From NCBI RefSeq assembly GCF_000519085.1, contig NZ_KI912577.1, positions 4,520,035 to 4,584,034 of the forward strand: a stretch of 64,000 nucleotides of DNA, written 5' to 3'. Numbering within the stretch: position 1 is the first letter of the stretch; the number at the start of each line of letters is the position of its first letter. Below are positions 8,339-16,437 of this stretch, in pieces. The notes beneath the pieces are model-generated. The model saw only the letters and a list, made by a program, of their open reading frames with translations. It was not told the origin of the DNA and ran no database searches. Made by a program: the position numbers and the translations under genes. The DNA comes from Methylobacterium sp. 10 (lineage in GTDB: Bacteria > Pseudomonadota > Alphaproteobacteria > Rhizobiales > Beijerinckiaceae).

Positions 8339-8940
8339 ACGAATGAGGAGCATGCGCTGGGGCTTCGGAGGAAGCTCGGCCTCAAGGACCAACACCACAT
8401 CGATATGATGGCAGTTATACAAAAGCTAAAGCATACAGAGTCCGGTTTCGTCTATAGGATAGTGCCTGATTGGCAAATGCCAGACGCCGAAGCTCAATGG
8501 GAGGCGGAAAGGATGACGGTTCGTCTCCGTTAAAGTGAATTCCAAGGCATGCAGGCCCAGCATTCCTGTGCTCGTATGACGGCCACACACGCAGTTGTAC
8601 ATAATTCACTCGGGCATAGCGGGTTAAGAAACCGCAGTCTAGTTAGGAATGCTGTAGAACGGTCTGCTGCTGAGGTGAAATGTGAGGAGGGTGAGGCAAG
8701 AAGACTTGCCGCCATGATCCTGGCCCCTGCTCATCTGATTCGCCCACCGACCCGATTCAAGACATCAGTACGCGCTTCGGATTAAGTCTTGAAGCTGCTG
8801 GCTTCAGGAGGGAAGAGGTAACCGAGCTTGAGCGGCGTGCGTTGGGCAAGCCAAAAGAGTTACCTCAGAATGTAATTGATCACCTTAAGGAAGCGAAGCG
8901 CCGTGGACAGAAGGTTACGGCTGACGTGGTAGGCGATTAA
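8339..8940 (+). pseudogene. Decayed ImmA/IrrE-type metallopeptidase gene
   Basis: Reading positions 8339 onward gives the N-terminal part typical of ImmA/IrrE-like proteases (for example VPDWQMPDAEAQW), then an in-frame TAA at 8531. The frame continues to a degenerate zinc-protease site, where MTATHAVVH stands in place of the expected H-E-x-x-H and is followed by LGHSG. Then come EGEARRLAAMILAPAHLI and a frameshift near 8755. The tail (DISTRFGLSLEAAGFRREE to ADVVGD) runs in another frame to TAA 8940. So there are at least three lesions: one stop, one frameshift, and loss of the catalytic Glu. ImmA/IrrE proteases often sit with phage-type repressors in mobile elements. GC here is lower than in the neighbours, which fits an acquired and decaying gene. 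Confidence 0.65.
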
Positions 8941-8946
8941 GAGCGA

Positions 8947-8977
8947 GAGGCCGGGATCTCAATCCATGCCCGGCCTC
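8947..8977 (-). terminator. Hairpin between converging genes
   Basis: Perfect 9-base stem, GAGGCCGGG (8947-8955) and CCCGGCCTC (8969-8977), 23 bases downstream of the stop of the minus-strand gene at 9000. It is likely its terminator. Confidence 0.55.
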
Positions 8978-8999
8978 CAGCCAAACTCAATCTGCGCAG

Positions 9000-9275
9000 T
9001 TAGCGAGTGGGAGCGCTGGCACCCTTACCCGATGCCCCCGGTGATGACCCCGAGCCTGCATCGTTGGCGCCCGTGCTGTTCGTGGTGCCCGACCGGCTCT
9101 TGTCGCCCGTCGAGGGTCCGCTTCCGGCAGCGCCCGGCGAAGACCCGGCGCCCGCATCGTTTGGCCCGGTCTTATCCATCGTACCGGACTTCGTGGTCCC
9201 CGAGCCGCCTTCCGCAGCGAGGGCGGCCGATCCCAAAAGAAGAGTGCTGGCGAGGGCGAGCGTAATGGCTTTCAT
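9000..9275 (-). CDS. Small exported Gly/Ser/Thr-rich repeat protein
   Basis: 91 residues from ATG 9275, with ribosome site GGGAG before it. A clear signal peptide (MKAITLALASTLLLG, cleavage after ALA near 22) is followed by a low-complexity mature chain with two diverged repeats: SGTMDKTGPNDAGAGSSPGA and SGTTNSTGANDAGSGSSPGA. The composition suggests a disordered periplasmic protein. No family function is known to me. The promoter region matches the EcfG stress consensus exactly, so it is probably a general-stress-induced envelope protein. A similarly built exported Gly/Pro/Ser-rich protein is at 29913. Confidence 0.75.
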   Translation of the reverse strand: MKAITLALASTLLLGSAALAAEGGSGTTKSGTMDKTGPNDAGAGSSPGAAGSGPSTGDKSRSGTTNSTGANDAGSGSSPGASGKGASAPTR

Positions 9276-9315
9276 GGCGTTTCTCCCTGATGTTGGCGTG
9301 AAGCACGCTCGGGCA

Positions 9316-9341
9316 AACGCAGGCTTCCGATGTGACGTTCC
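9316..9341 (-). promoter_or_regulatory. EcfG-type promoter before small exported protein
   Basis: GGAAC (9341-9337) and CGTT (9319-9316) on the minus strand, 17 bases apart, match GGAAC-N16/17-CGTT. The predicted start near 9308 leaves a leader of about 33 bases. Confidence 0.6.
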
Positions 9342-9595
9342 GGCACAGGGGAAGGTGACCATCCGGTAGGGCGCAAACTCTTCCCTAATGAACCAGGGGT
9401 CACCCGTATGAGTGGCCATACTCGTGCCAGCGGATCAGCATTTCCCCCTATGCCCGCCGCTGGGGGCGCCTCGGGCAGAACCTTATGCCCGGCCTTCTCC
9501 CCACCCGAAGGCGATTGCCTCAGCCGTTCCTATCGCTCTAGCATCACGATATTGGCCGCGCGGTCATGCGGTCCCAGGCCGGATGAGGTTTCCCC

Positions 9596-9790
9596 ATGTT
9601 CGTGGACGAGGGTTGGAAGCCGCCGAGAGAACCAGCGTGGGAGCCGCCGGCCCGTAAGACTCCGCTCACCAAGGCGCAGGAGCGGGCGGTGGTCTGCATT
9701 ATCGGCCTGAATGCTGTGCTTCTGTTCGTTGCTCCCGTAGGCGGAGCGTCCGTGGTTCACGCCTTCATCGCTCTGTTCGGGCAGAGGTAG
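9596..9790 (+). CDS. Small predicted membrane protein
   Basis: 64 residues with GAGG 8 bases before the ATG. A Pro/Trp/Arg-rich N-terminus (to about residue 25) precedes one strongly apolar helix, about residues 32-58 (VVCIIGLNAVLLFVAPVGGASVV is its core). This fits a single-pass inner-membrane peptide. No family recognised. It ends tail-to-tail with the next gene, overlapping it by 26 bases. Confidence 0.45.
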   Translation: MFVDEGWKPPREPAWEPPARKTPLTKAQERAVVCIIGLNAVLLFVAPVGGASVVHAFIALFGQR

Positions 9791-10010
9791 GCAAGGTTTG
9801 GCGGAAGGGTGCCGGCTCCGCGTCTTCCCGCGAGGGCTCATAGCAGCACCAATTGCAATAGCCCTTCGCCTCGACCTTCGGCGCATTCCGTTGAGAGCAT
9901 CGCGGGCAAATCAGTAAGGCAAGCTTGAGGCCCAGCATGCGGCCGAGCCCACGGCCCTTAAAGGTGACATCCGTCAGGGCTTGAGGTGGCATGAGAGGGG
10001 CTTCTGGCAT
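9765..10010 (-). CDS. Small protein with two CxxC pairs (zinc-ribbon-like)
   Basis: 81 residues from ATG 10010, which has CAGGAG 6 bases upstream. Two cysteine pairs, CPRC and CNWC, about 20 residues apart are typical of a small zinc ribbon. The N-terminus is basic with a short apolar patch. Such proteins are common in phage and island genomes. It lies next to the decayed integrase and the tRNA gene, supporting a mobile origin. Function unknown. Confidence 0.5.
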   Translation of the reverse strand: MPEAPLMPPQALTDVTFKGRGLGRMLGLKLALLICPRCSQRNAPKVEAKGYCNWCCYEPSREDAEPAPFRQTLPTSARTER

Positions 10011-10069
10011 CAGCACTCCTGGCAAGGGGAATAAGGAAGTCTGCTGGGTCAACGACCCCGGCCAACTCA

Positions 10070-10600
10070 GGTTCACTACGGCGTGCCCTGCTATGACACC
10101 AAGCAGCGACGACGATCTCGGTGTCCGGCCGCTGAAGTGCCCCGCGGTACTCTTCGTGCAAGGCTCGAAGGGCCGAGCCGTCAGCGTTTGCAACGTCACG
10201 TCCGACGCCCCTCCGGCCAACAGGTCTCGGCTCCAAGTCCGCCCACTGGGCTCGCTCGTCCGCCGATTGGTCATAGCACCGCGTATCACCGTCAGACCTC
10301 TGAGCGTCCTTGTCAGCCAGAAGCCTTGCCATGACCTTCCTCTCGATCTCATCGACCTGCGGTAGGACCGTAAAACGACCTGTGCTTGGCATGCTCGGCG
10401 GCCTCGAAATCAGCCATGCAGTCCCGGCAAACACGAAAAGCCGTCTGCTTTGCGGTAGCCGGTGATTTGGTCCTGAGGCTGAGCTTCCAGTTCGCCTTCC
10501 CGACCCACGGAGCGGGCATGAAGGGGCAAAGGTCCACCGGCATGACGCGCGGCGGAGATAGTACGTGCCGAGCTTGTCCCGGACGGATATGACATCAGCG
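10070..10600 (-). pseudogene. Decayed tyrosine integrase, N-terminal part
   Basis: Reading leftward from about 10600, one frame gives an integrase-like start (KLGTYYLRRA). A second frame (10543-10349) gives GKANWKLSLRTKSPATAKQTA and an acidic ADFEAAEHAKH helix. The first frame then resumes with VDEIERKVMARLLADKD and ALHEEYRGALQ. This order resembles the N-terminal arm (DUF6538-like) and core-binding domain of phage integrases, broken by two frameshifts. The catalytic domain is absent. It begins about 100 bases from the 3' end of the tRNA-Arg gene, the usual place for an island integrase. Confidence 0.45.
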
Positions 10601-10697
10601 CCATGGCCTATTTGCACCGCTCGACTGTGTGACCAGAGGGCGCCTAAGGCACTGATATGATGAGAATTCCAGCCCGCACGTGGCCTTAGCTAACGGC

Positions 10698-10774
10698 TGG
10701 CGACCCCGGTTGGGCTCGAACCAACGACCTGCCGCTTAGAAGGCGGCTGCTCTATCCAGCTGAGCTACGGAGTC
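10698..10774 (-). tRNA. tRNA-Arg(UCU)
   Basis: A full cloverleaf can be drawn on the minus strand. The acceptor GACTCCG pairs with CGGGGTC (one G-U). The D-arm is GCTC/GAGC and the anticodon stem GCCGC/GCGGC, with loop CTTCTAA giving anticodon TCT. The T-arm is GTTGG/CCAAC with TTCGAGC, and the discriminator G is followed by an encoded CCA. It is flanked by an intact integrase gene on the 5' side and a decayed one on the 3' side, so it is likely an integration target. Confidence 0.95.
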
Positions 10775-10994
10775 GGGACGCCGACCCCCGTCTACCACCC
10801 CCCTCCCAACCTGTCACCAGCCCTCTGCAAACGTTGCGTTTCCCCTACGCGGACGCCCCGTTTTCCGGGCTTCGGGAGGGCCGTTCGGTAACCCTGCCGG
10901 TGGCCTGGCCGGGGATTCCACAGGCGCGGCCAATTCCAGGGTTGAGCCACGGGTGAGCCACGGGATAGAGCATACGCTCACTCGGGAGGCCCGT

Positions 10995-12572
10995 GTGCCA
11001 CGGAAGGCTGCTTTGGATCTGAACGCCACTTCGGTGGCCCGGCTCGTCCGCGAAGCCGGGGAGGACTACAAGGAGTTCGCCGACGGCGCCTGCCCGGGGC
11101 TTACCCTGCGCACCCACCGGGCGGGGTCCCGATGGTTCGCCCGGTTCCGGCACGAGGGGCCGCAGGTCCGCATCCTCCTGGGTGACGCCAAGGTCTGGAC
11201 GTTGGCGCAGGCCCGGTTCGTCGCCATCGATGTCCGGCGGCACGTCGAGGCCGGGCACGGGATCCCCGCGACGGAATGGATCGAGCTCAAGCGCGCCGCC
11301 CCAGCCTCGAAGGGGGAGACCGTCGAGGTCCCGGCATACATGCCCCGGACCGCGCCGCCGGCCACCTGGACCTACCGCGAGGCACGTGAGGCATGGGGGG
11401 CGTGGCTCAGGCGCGAGGCCGAGAGCCCGGCGCAGGCGTTCCGGCCGGCAACGGTGCGCAACTATAGCGCCGTCGTCGGTTGCCCGGGGATGCGGGCGCT
11501 CGATGATCGGTTCGTTTCCAGAATCGATGCCGGCGACGTCGCGCAGGTCGTGGAATCGCTCGTGCAGGAGGGGAAGCGTTCGCAGGGCCGGGACGTGGTT
11601 CGGGTGACGAAACGTCTCTGGGCCTGGCTTGGGGAGCCAGGCCAGGCAAAGCGGTCCGGGGCCGCGGCCGGCGCGATGGTGGGCCTCAAGGCACCACGCC
11701 TCGGCAACACCAAGGGGCGCCAGCATTTCCCGCTCCTGCAGGAGGTGGCCATCATGCTCCGGATCGCACAGCACGGCGTCCTGTCCGATGGCGTCGGGAT
11801 GGCGGTCGAGCTCCTGATCTACACCGCCCAGCGCCGGCTCAGCATCGTGCGCGCCCGGGTCGACGAGTTCGAGCCATGGGCCGAGCGCAACGGTTGGGGC
11901 CTGTGGTGGCAAGGCCATCGCAAGATCTCGCGCGGCGGCCCTACCGAACGTGATCCACGGGCGGGGAGCCATGCGCTTCCCCTCCCCCCGAGCGTGTGGT
12001 GGCGGATCGAAGCGTACCTCAAGAGGACCGGCGAGGATGCCGCCGTGGCCGGGCGGGAGCGGTCGGAATGGATGTTCCCGAAGTTCAGGGCGCGCCGGGC
12101 CGGCGGGGACCTGGATGGGCACATGGCGGAAGATACCCTCACGCACGCCGTGTCGGCCATGCCGGGATGCCGGGCGACGCCGCACGATGTCCGGCGGGCA
12201 TTCGCCACTCACCTCCAGGAGGATCTCGGCATCGCCTCCTCGCGCGTCGGCATGGTCCTCGACCATGCCCAGTCCGATCTTCTCAACGTCACGGATGAGA
12301 GTGCCACGGCCCGGCGCTACACCCGCGAGCAGATGCTGGGCCTGAAGGCGCCCACCATCGACGCATGGGTTGAGGCGCTGCGGGTCGCGAAGATCTCCAT
12401 CGAGCTCCCAGACAGCGAAACTCTGAAGGCGTTGCTGGTCGCAGAGAACCTCAGGCAACGAGGGGTCAAGGATCCCGTTGCCGAGAAGGCCAGGCGCGCG
12501 GCCGCCTCGGCGAAAGCTTGGGCGGAGGGGCGGACGACCCGGCAACGTGCTCGCCAGACGGCGGCGACCTGA
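10995..12572 (+). CDS. Tyrosine-type site-specific integrase
   Basis: 525 residues from GTG 10995, which has GGAGG 5 bases before it; an earlier GTG at 10953 is possible. An N-terminal arm-binding domain (LTLRTHRAGSRWFARFRH) is followed by a core-binding domain. The catalytic domain has Arg in AQRRLSIV, His-Asp-Val-Arg-Arg (HDVRRAFATH), a second His in LDHAQSD and the nucleophile Tyr (about 442) in ARRYTRE. All catalytic residues are present, so the enzyme may be active. A basic alanine-rich tail follows. The gene lies 220 bases from tRNA-Arg(UCU) and points away from it. The island it once moved would extend to the right and is now disrupted by an IS3 element and truncated genes. Confidence 0.9.
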   Translation: MPRKAALDLNATSVARLVREAGEDYKEFADGACPGLTLRTHRAGSRWFARFRHEGPQVRILLGDAKVWTLAQARFVAIDVRRHVEAGHGIPATEWIELKRAAPASKGETVEVPAYMPRTAPPATWTYREAREAWGAWLRREAESPAQAFRPATVRNYSAVVGCPGMRALDDRFVSRIDAGDVAQVVESLVQEGKRSQGRDVVRVTKRLWAWLGEPGQAKRSGAAAGAMVGLKAPRLGNTKGRQHFPLLQEVAIMLRIAQHGVLSDGVGMAVELLIYTAQRRLSIVRARVDEFEPWAERNGWGLWWQGHRKISRGGPTERDPRAGSHALPLPPSVWWRIEAYLKRTGEDAAVAGRERSEWMFPKFRARRAGGDLDGHMAEDTLTHAVSAMPGCRATPHDVRRAFATHLQEDLGIASSRVGMVLDHAQSDLLNVTDESATARRYTREQMLGLKAPTIDAWVEALRVAKISIELPDSETLKALLVAENLRQRGVKDPVAEKARRAAASAKAWAEGRTTRQRARQTAAT

Positions 12573-13060
12573 CCCTGCCGGTCTCGCCGGTCCCGTCCAA
12601 GTTTCCTGGCGAGATCGGACGGCTTGCCCGCCCGAACGAACCCCCGGCTCACCTGTCTGTTGACGGTCGCGATCTCCATCAGTGCATCGCCCAGGGCCCG
12701 GCGCAGGGCGTTCCGTTCGTCCCCGCCATAGGCGTCAAGGTATGTGCGTTCGAGTTCGTTGACGGCCTGCTCCAGCGATTCGCTCATGAGAACGAATGAA
12801 GAATAAACTCGCGGCCGAGTCGATCCCGAAATGCGGCCAGGGATTTCTTCACCCTGCCCTAACGTCGCGCTTGCCCACCTTCCGGCGAGCTGCGATCGTC
12901 CAGATTCACCCCGCCGCCGAGGCCTCCCCATGTCGCGAAAATTCGCGGCGGCGAGCTCGCCGGCATGGCCCATCGCGGCGAAAATCACGCTCACGAGGCC
13001 CGCGGCGGTAATCAAGCAGGCACCCACGGTCCCGCAGAGGAGCGAGAGGATGGGGCGCAT
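12317..13060 (-). CDS. Hypothetical island protein(s), N-terminal membrane helix
   Basis: An open frame of 247 codons begins at ATG 13060, which overlaps the preceding stop as TGATG. This is a sign of real translational coupling. Residues 4-30 form an apolar helix. A second plausible start inside the frame (ATG 12787) opens a helical acidic segment (MSESLEQAVNELERTYLDAY). The last 85 codons overlap the integrase gene tail-to-tail and look less protein-like. It may therefore be two short genes or a read-through frame. No family recognised. Confidence 0.35.
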   Translation of the reverse strand: MRPILSLLCGTVGACLITAAGLVSVIFAAMGHAGELAAANFRDMGRPRRRGESGRSQLAGRWASATLGQGEEIPGRISGSTRPRVYSSFVLMSESLEQAVNELERTYLDAYGGDERNALRRALGDALMEIATVNRQVSRGFVRAGKPSDLARKLGRDRRDRQGQVAAVWRARCRVVRPSAQAFAEAAARLAFSATGSLTPRCLRFSATSNAFRVSLSGSSMEIFATRSASTHASMVGAFRPSICSRV

Positions 13061-13135
13061 CAGGCCGCCTCCCCCTCGCCGGAATTCCCGAAGCTATTAA
13101 GGATCTCGTCCGCGACCTCATTACCGAGAACGAGG
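13060..13135 (-). pseudogene. C-terminal stub of a gene cut by the IS3 element
   Basis: Twenty-four codons (ending GNEVADEILNSFGNSGEGEAA, stop at 13060) stay open up to the IS boundary at 13136. The stop overlaps the next ATG, as expected in a compact phage- or island-type operon. The upstream part of the gene is not found on the other side of the IS, so a deletion accompanied the insertion. Confidence 0.45.
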
Positions 13136-13213
13136 TGACCCTGACCCAGCAAACTGGTCCGCGCTGAGCGCAAGTTTTTCGGGCATCCTGAACCCTGAAG
13201 GAGGATGGATGCC

Positions 13214-13503
13214 ATGCCTCGCAAGCGTTTCACGAACGAACAGATCGCCTTCGCCCTGCGGCAGGCGGAGAACGGCGCGACGGTGGACGAGGTCTGTGCG
13301 GCGAGATGGGCGTCTCTGAGCCGACGTTCTACCGCTGGAAGAAGCAGTTCGTCGGTATGGGTGTGCCGGAGATCCGGCGGCTGAAGCAGTTGGAAGATGA
13401 GAACAGCAAGCTGAAACGGCTGGTCGCCGACCTGACGCTGGACCGCTCGATGCTTGAGGATGTCCTGAAGCGACCCGAAGGGCAGCGTCAGCAAAAGTGG
13501 TGA
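13214..13503 (+). pseudogene. IS3 transposase orfA, frameshifted
   Basis: The frame from ATG 13214 reads as the N-terminal helix-turn-helix start of an IS3 orfA (MPRKRFTNEQIAFAL). It then loses the frame near 13300. The rest (MGVSEPTFYRWKKQF, then a leucine-zipper-like KQLEDENSKLKRLVADL) is in another frame and ends at 13503. Confidence 0.75.
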
Positions 13504-14390
13504 GGCCCGCCGCTCGCCGCGAGGTCGCCTGCCACCTCCAGGTGGTCTACGGCATCAGCGAGCGTCGGGCCTGTCTGGCCACCGGCTTCGGCCGTTCGTC
13601 CCAGCGCTACAGGAAGCGCTCGGGCCCGCAGGTCGCGCTGCGCATGCGGCTGAAGGAGTTGGCCGCCGTGCGGGTGCGCTACGGCTACCGGCGTCTACAC
13701 ATCCTGCTGCGACGGGAGGGCTGGGCCGTGAACCACAAGCGCACCTACCGGATCTACCGCGACGAGGGACTGTCGATCCGGGCCAAGCTGCCCAAGCGCA
13801 AACGAGCTTGGCGGTATCGTCAGGGGCGACCGGCGATCGGCGGCCCCAACGAGCTCTGGGCCATGGAATTGGCCGCTGCGCGTCCGCCTTCGGCTCATGT
13901 CCGACCGCATATTCGACGGACGTCCGTTCCGGATCTTGACCGTCGTCGATTGCCACACGCGAGAGGCGCTCTCACTCACACCGGGAGCCAACTTCCGCGC
14001 CTACCAGGTAACTGAGGCGCTCGACGCTTTGGTCAGGCTGCGAGGTCGACCGAAAAGTCTACGGGTAGACAACGGACCTGAGTTTGCCGGTCGCATGCTC
14101 GACCAATGGGCCTACCTGAATGGGGTCGAGATCGAATTGGTCGCTCTGCGCCCGCCTCCGGCTCTCCCGACCGGGCAAGCCGACCGACAACGGCAACAAT
14201 CGAGTCGTTCAACGGTCGCCTACGGGCGGAGTGCCTGAACGCCTCGTGGTTCCTGTCGCTGGCCGATGCCCGCGACCGCATCGAGGAATGGAGGTGCCAC
14301 TACAACGAAGATCGATCCCACACGGCCCTGGGCGGCTTGACGCCCCGAGCCTTCGCCAACCAAGCTGTCACAGCCCGAGAACTTGCATAG
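13497..14390 (+). pseudogene. IS3 transposase orfB with two 27-nt insertions
   Basis: Three consecutive frames together make one DDE integrase-core protein. The parts end with WAME... (first D region), continue at MSDRIFDGRPFRILTVVDCHT through VDNGPEF (second D), and finish with ESFNGRLRAECLN (catalytic E) to TARELA. The frame is lost at 13868-13894 and again at 14136-14162. At each place an imperfect copy of the same 27-base sequence replaces the middle of what should be a GACTTC (Asp-Phe) codon pair. No active transposase can be made from this copy. Confidence 0.8.
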
Positions 14391-14413
14391 GCCGTGGACC
14401 ACAAACGGGGTCA

Positions 14414-15048
14414 ACTCCAAGGCGGACGCCGAGGCGGTCCAAGGTTGGATCGTAAAGGCGGGGCGGCGTGCGCTCCTCCTGCCGGGCGACCTCAAGGACC
14501 CGGACTACGGGCGCGAGATCGTGGCACGCACCGCCGAGACGTTCGGCCGCCTGGACCTTCCCGTGAACAACGGCGCCTTCCAGCAGCCGAACGAAGGGCT
14601 GGACGGCATCGAGGACGCGGTGTTCGAGGACCACTTCCGTACGAACGTCTTCGGCCCGTTCTACGTGACGAAGGCGGCCATGGCCCACATGAAGCCTGGC
14701 GCCTCGGTGATCTTCACCTCGTCCGTGAACTCCAAGCACCCGATGCCATCGCTGCTCGCCTACAGCGCCACGAAAGGCGCCCTGAGCAACATGGTGCTGA
14801 GCCTCGCCCAGTTGCTATCCGAGAAGGGTATCCGCGTGAACGGCGTGCTGCCGGGACCGATCTGGACGCCCTTCATCCCCTCCGGCATGGATCAGGACTC
14901 GGTGAAGTCGTTCGGCTCCAAGGTGCCGTTCGGACGCCCGGGTCAGCCGCCCGAGCTCGCCTCGGCCTACGTGATGCTGGCGTCCGACGAGGGCAGCTAC
15001 ACCTCCGGTGCCCTGGTGACAGTGGCGGGTGGAATGCCCGTCCTCTGA
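14414..15048 (+). pseudogene. SDR-family oxidoreductase, 5' end removed by IS3
   Basis: About 211 codons of a short-chain dehydrogenase remain: NNGAF (NAG-type motif), the catalytic Ser in IFTSSVNS, YSATK (Tyr-x-x-x-Lys) and the IRVNGVLPGPIWT segment. The N-terminal TGxxxGIG nucleotide-binding motif and roughly 70 residues are missing; the frame runs directly into the IS end at 14413. It could be translated from a start near the junction but would lack cofactor binding. Confidence 0.75.
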
Positions 15049-15138
15049 TCGATGCCGTATCACGGTCGTCGGCATCGCCGGCGGCCGTGTGTGATTGAGG
15101 GAGGCCATGCGACATCGCACGGCCTCCGGAGTGACATC

Positions 15139-15660
15139 TCAGGCAACCTCAGGCGCCTTGATCCGGACCGGCAGCGTCCAGTTCGGCCTGACGAAGTGGC
15201 AGGTGTACCCGTCGGGCCGGCGCTCCAGATAATCCTGGTGCTCCGGCTCGGCCTCCCAGAACGGCCCGACAGGCGCGACTTCGGTGACCACCTTCCCGGG
15301 CCAGAGCCCGGACGCGTCGACGTCCGCGATGGTGTCCTCGGCAACTTGACGCTGGTCGTCGTCGACGTAGAAGATCGCCGAACGGTAGCCCAAGCCGCGG
15401 TCGTTGCCCTGGCGGTTCGGGGTCGTGGGGTCGTGGATCTGGAAGAAGAACTCCAGCATCCGCCGAAAGCTCGTCCGAGCCGGATCGAAGGTGATCTCGA
15501 TGGCTTCGGCGTGGGTGCCATGATTGCGATAGGTCGCATTCGGAACGTCGCCCCCCGAGTATCCGACGCGTGTCGCCACGACCCCCTCTTGGCGCCGGAT
15601 CAGGTCCTGCATGCCCCAGAAGCAACCGCCGGCTAGTACCGCTCTATCGTTCCTCATCAT
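15139..15660 (-). CDS. msrA: Peptide-methionine (S)-S-oxide reductase
   Basis: 173 residues with the MsrA active site GGCFWG (Cys13), plus YSGG, NHGTHAEAIEI and FFFQIHDPTT, all hallmarks of the family. It reduces methionine-S-sulfoxide in proteins or free Met, normally with thioredoxin. No C-terminal recycling cysteines are seen, so resolution may use thioredoxin directly. It is the only intact gene between the truncated SDR gene and the fragments at 16 kb. Confidence 0.95.
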   Translation of the reverse strand: MMRNDRAVLAGGCFWGMQDLIRRQEGVVATRVGYSGGDVPNATYRNHGTHAEAIEITFDPARTSFRRMLEFFFQIHDPTTPNRQGNDRGLGYRSAIFYVDDDQRQVAEDTIADVDASGLWPGKVVTEVAPVGPFWEAEPEHQDYLERRPDGYTCHFVRPNWTLPVRIKAPEVA

Positions 15661-16018
15661 CCATCCTCGCGTGTTTCAAGGGTCGTTATGTAGGAACGGA
15701 TTGCTTGTTGTGCTGTCGAATCGCGAACCAGCTTTCGACGCAGGATGCCGGGACTTCCACCGCGAGCCCATGCAGCCCGGCATTTGTCGTTACGCCGTTC
15801 GAACTTGGAATCAGCGTTCGTCATTGTCCATCAGGATAGCTGGTTCCTGCGCCGGACTAGAATCGTCGGAGTTACCTTATGCAACGAACGCGAACCCACC
15901 TCGGTGGGCGAAGTATGATCCGTTTCCCCGGGCCTACTTTCTACGATTTGTATCCCCGGCCGCGGCAATCCTTGTCTCGACCGAAAGAGACGCCCTCACG
16001 ACCAAGACGGTGGAGGGG
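15661..16018. other. Non-coding stretch upstream of msrA
   Basis: About 360 bases with no credible gene on either strand. It must contain the msrA promoter, but no clear consensus (EcfG or sigma-70) was recognised. Confidence 0.4.
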
Positions 16019-16437
16019 CTAAAGGTTCGATCCCGACAGTGTCGCCGCCGCCTGTATCCGCGCCAGATGGGTGAGCCCCTGCGGAAGGTTTCCGAGGAAA
16101 TTGCCCGTCGCAGGGTCCGCCATCTCAGAATAGGTGCCGGAGTTCCGGTCAAGGGCCGCGACCACCGCCTCGAAGTTTTCGGATGCAAGCTCTGCCTGTC
16201 CCAGGAGCGCCATCGCCTCGGAGAGCCAGAAGGTGCAGGCGAGGAAGCATCCTTCCTCGGCATCCACTCCCCAATAGCGATAATGGTACGCCCCCCGCCC
16301 GAGTTCTCGGTCAATGGCCTCGCACGTCGTCTGCAGCCGATCGGGATTGCCGTACCGAAACCGCACGGCCAAGGCCATTGAGGCGTCGAGCTTGTCGCTG
16401 CCCGGATACATCACGTAGGCCTGCTTCGCTTCCGCCG
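16019..16437 (-). pseudogene. Glycoside hydrolase family 15 fragment (C-terminal)
   Basis: Reading leftward, the frame gives AYVMYPGSDKLDASMAL, RELGRGAYHYRYWG, EEGCFLACTFWLSEAMALLG and GNFLGNLPQGLTHLARI. This is the C-terminal part of bacterial GH15 glucoamylase/trehalase-like enzymes, about 135 residues of an expected roughly 600. It has no start of its own and breaks at about 16437, where an unrelated plus-strand gene fragment begins. The rest of the enzyme is missing. Confidence 0.7.

Larger units (their letters stand above)
13136..14413 (+). mobile_element. IS3-family insertion sequence, inactivated
   Basis: 1278 bases. The left end begins TGACCCTGACCCAGC and the right end finishes GGACCACAAACGGGGTCA. 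The ends share TGACCC and TGGTCC blocks in inverted orientation. Two overlapping transposase frames (orfA, orfB) lie inside, both broken. No matching target duplication is visible (agg on the left, act on the right), and different truncated genes abut the two ends. A deletion or recombination between copies is therefore likely. A second copy of the left 130 bases is at 31396. Confidence 0.8.

Noticed and set aside
9958..10617. A single intact 219-codon gene on the minus strand
   Set aside because: Only parts of this frame look like protein; the middle integrase-like part is in another frame, so it is better explained as a frameshifted relic.
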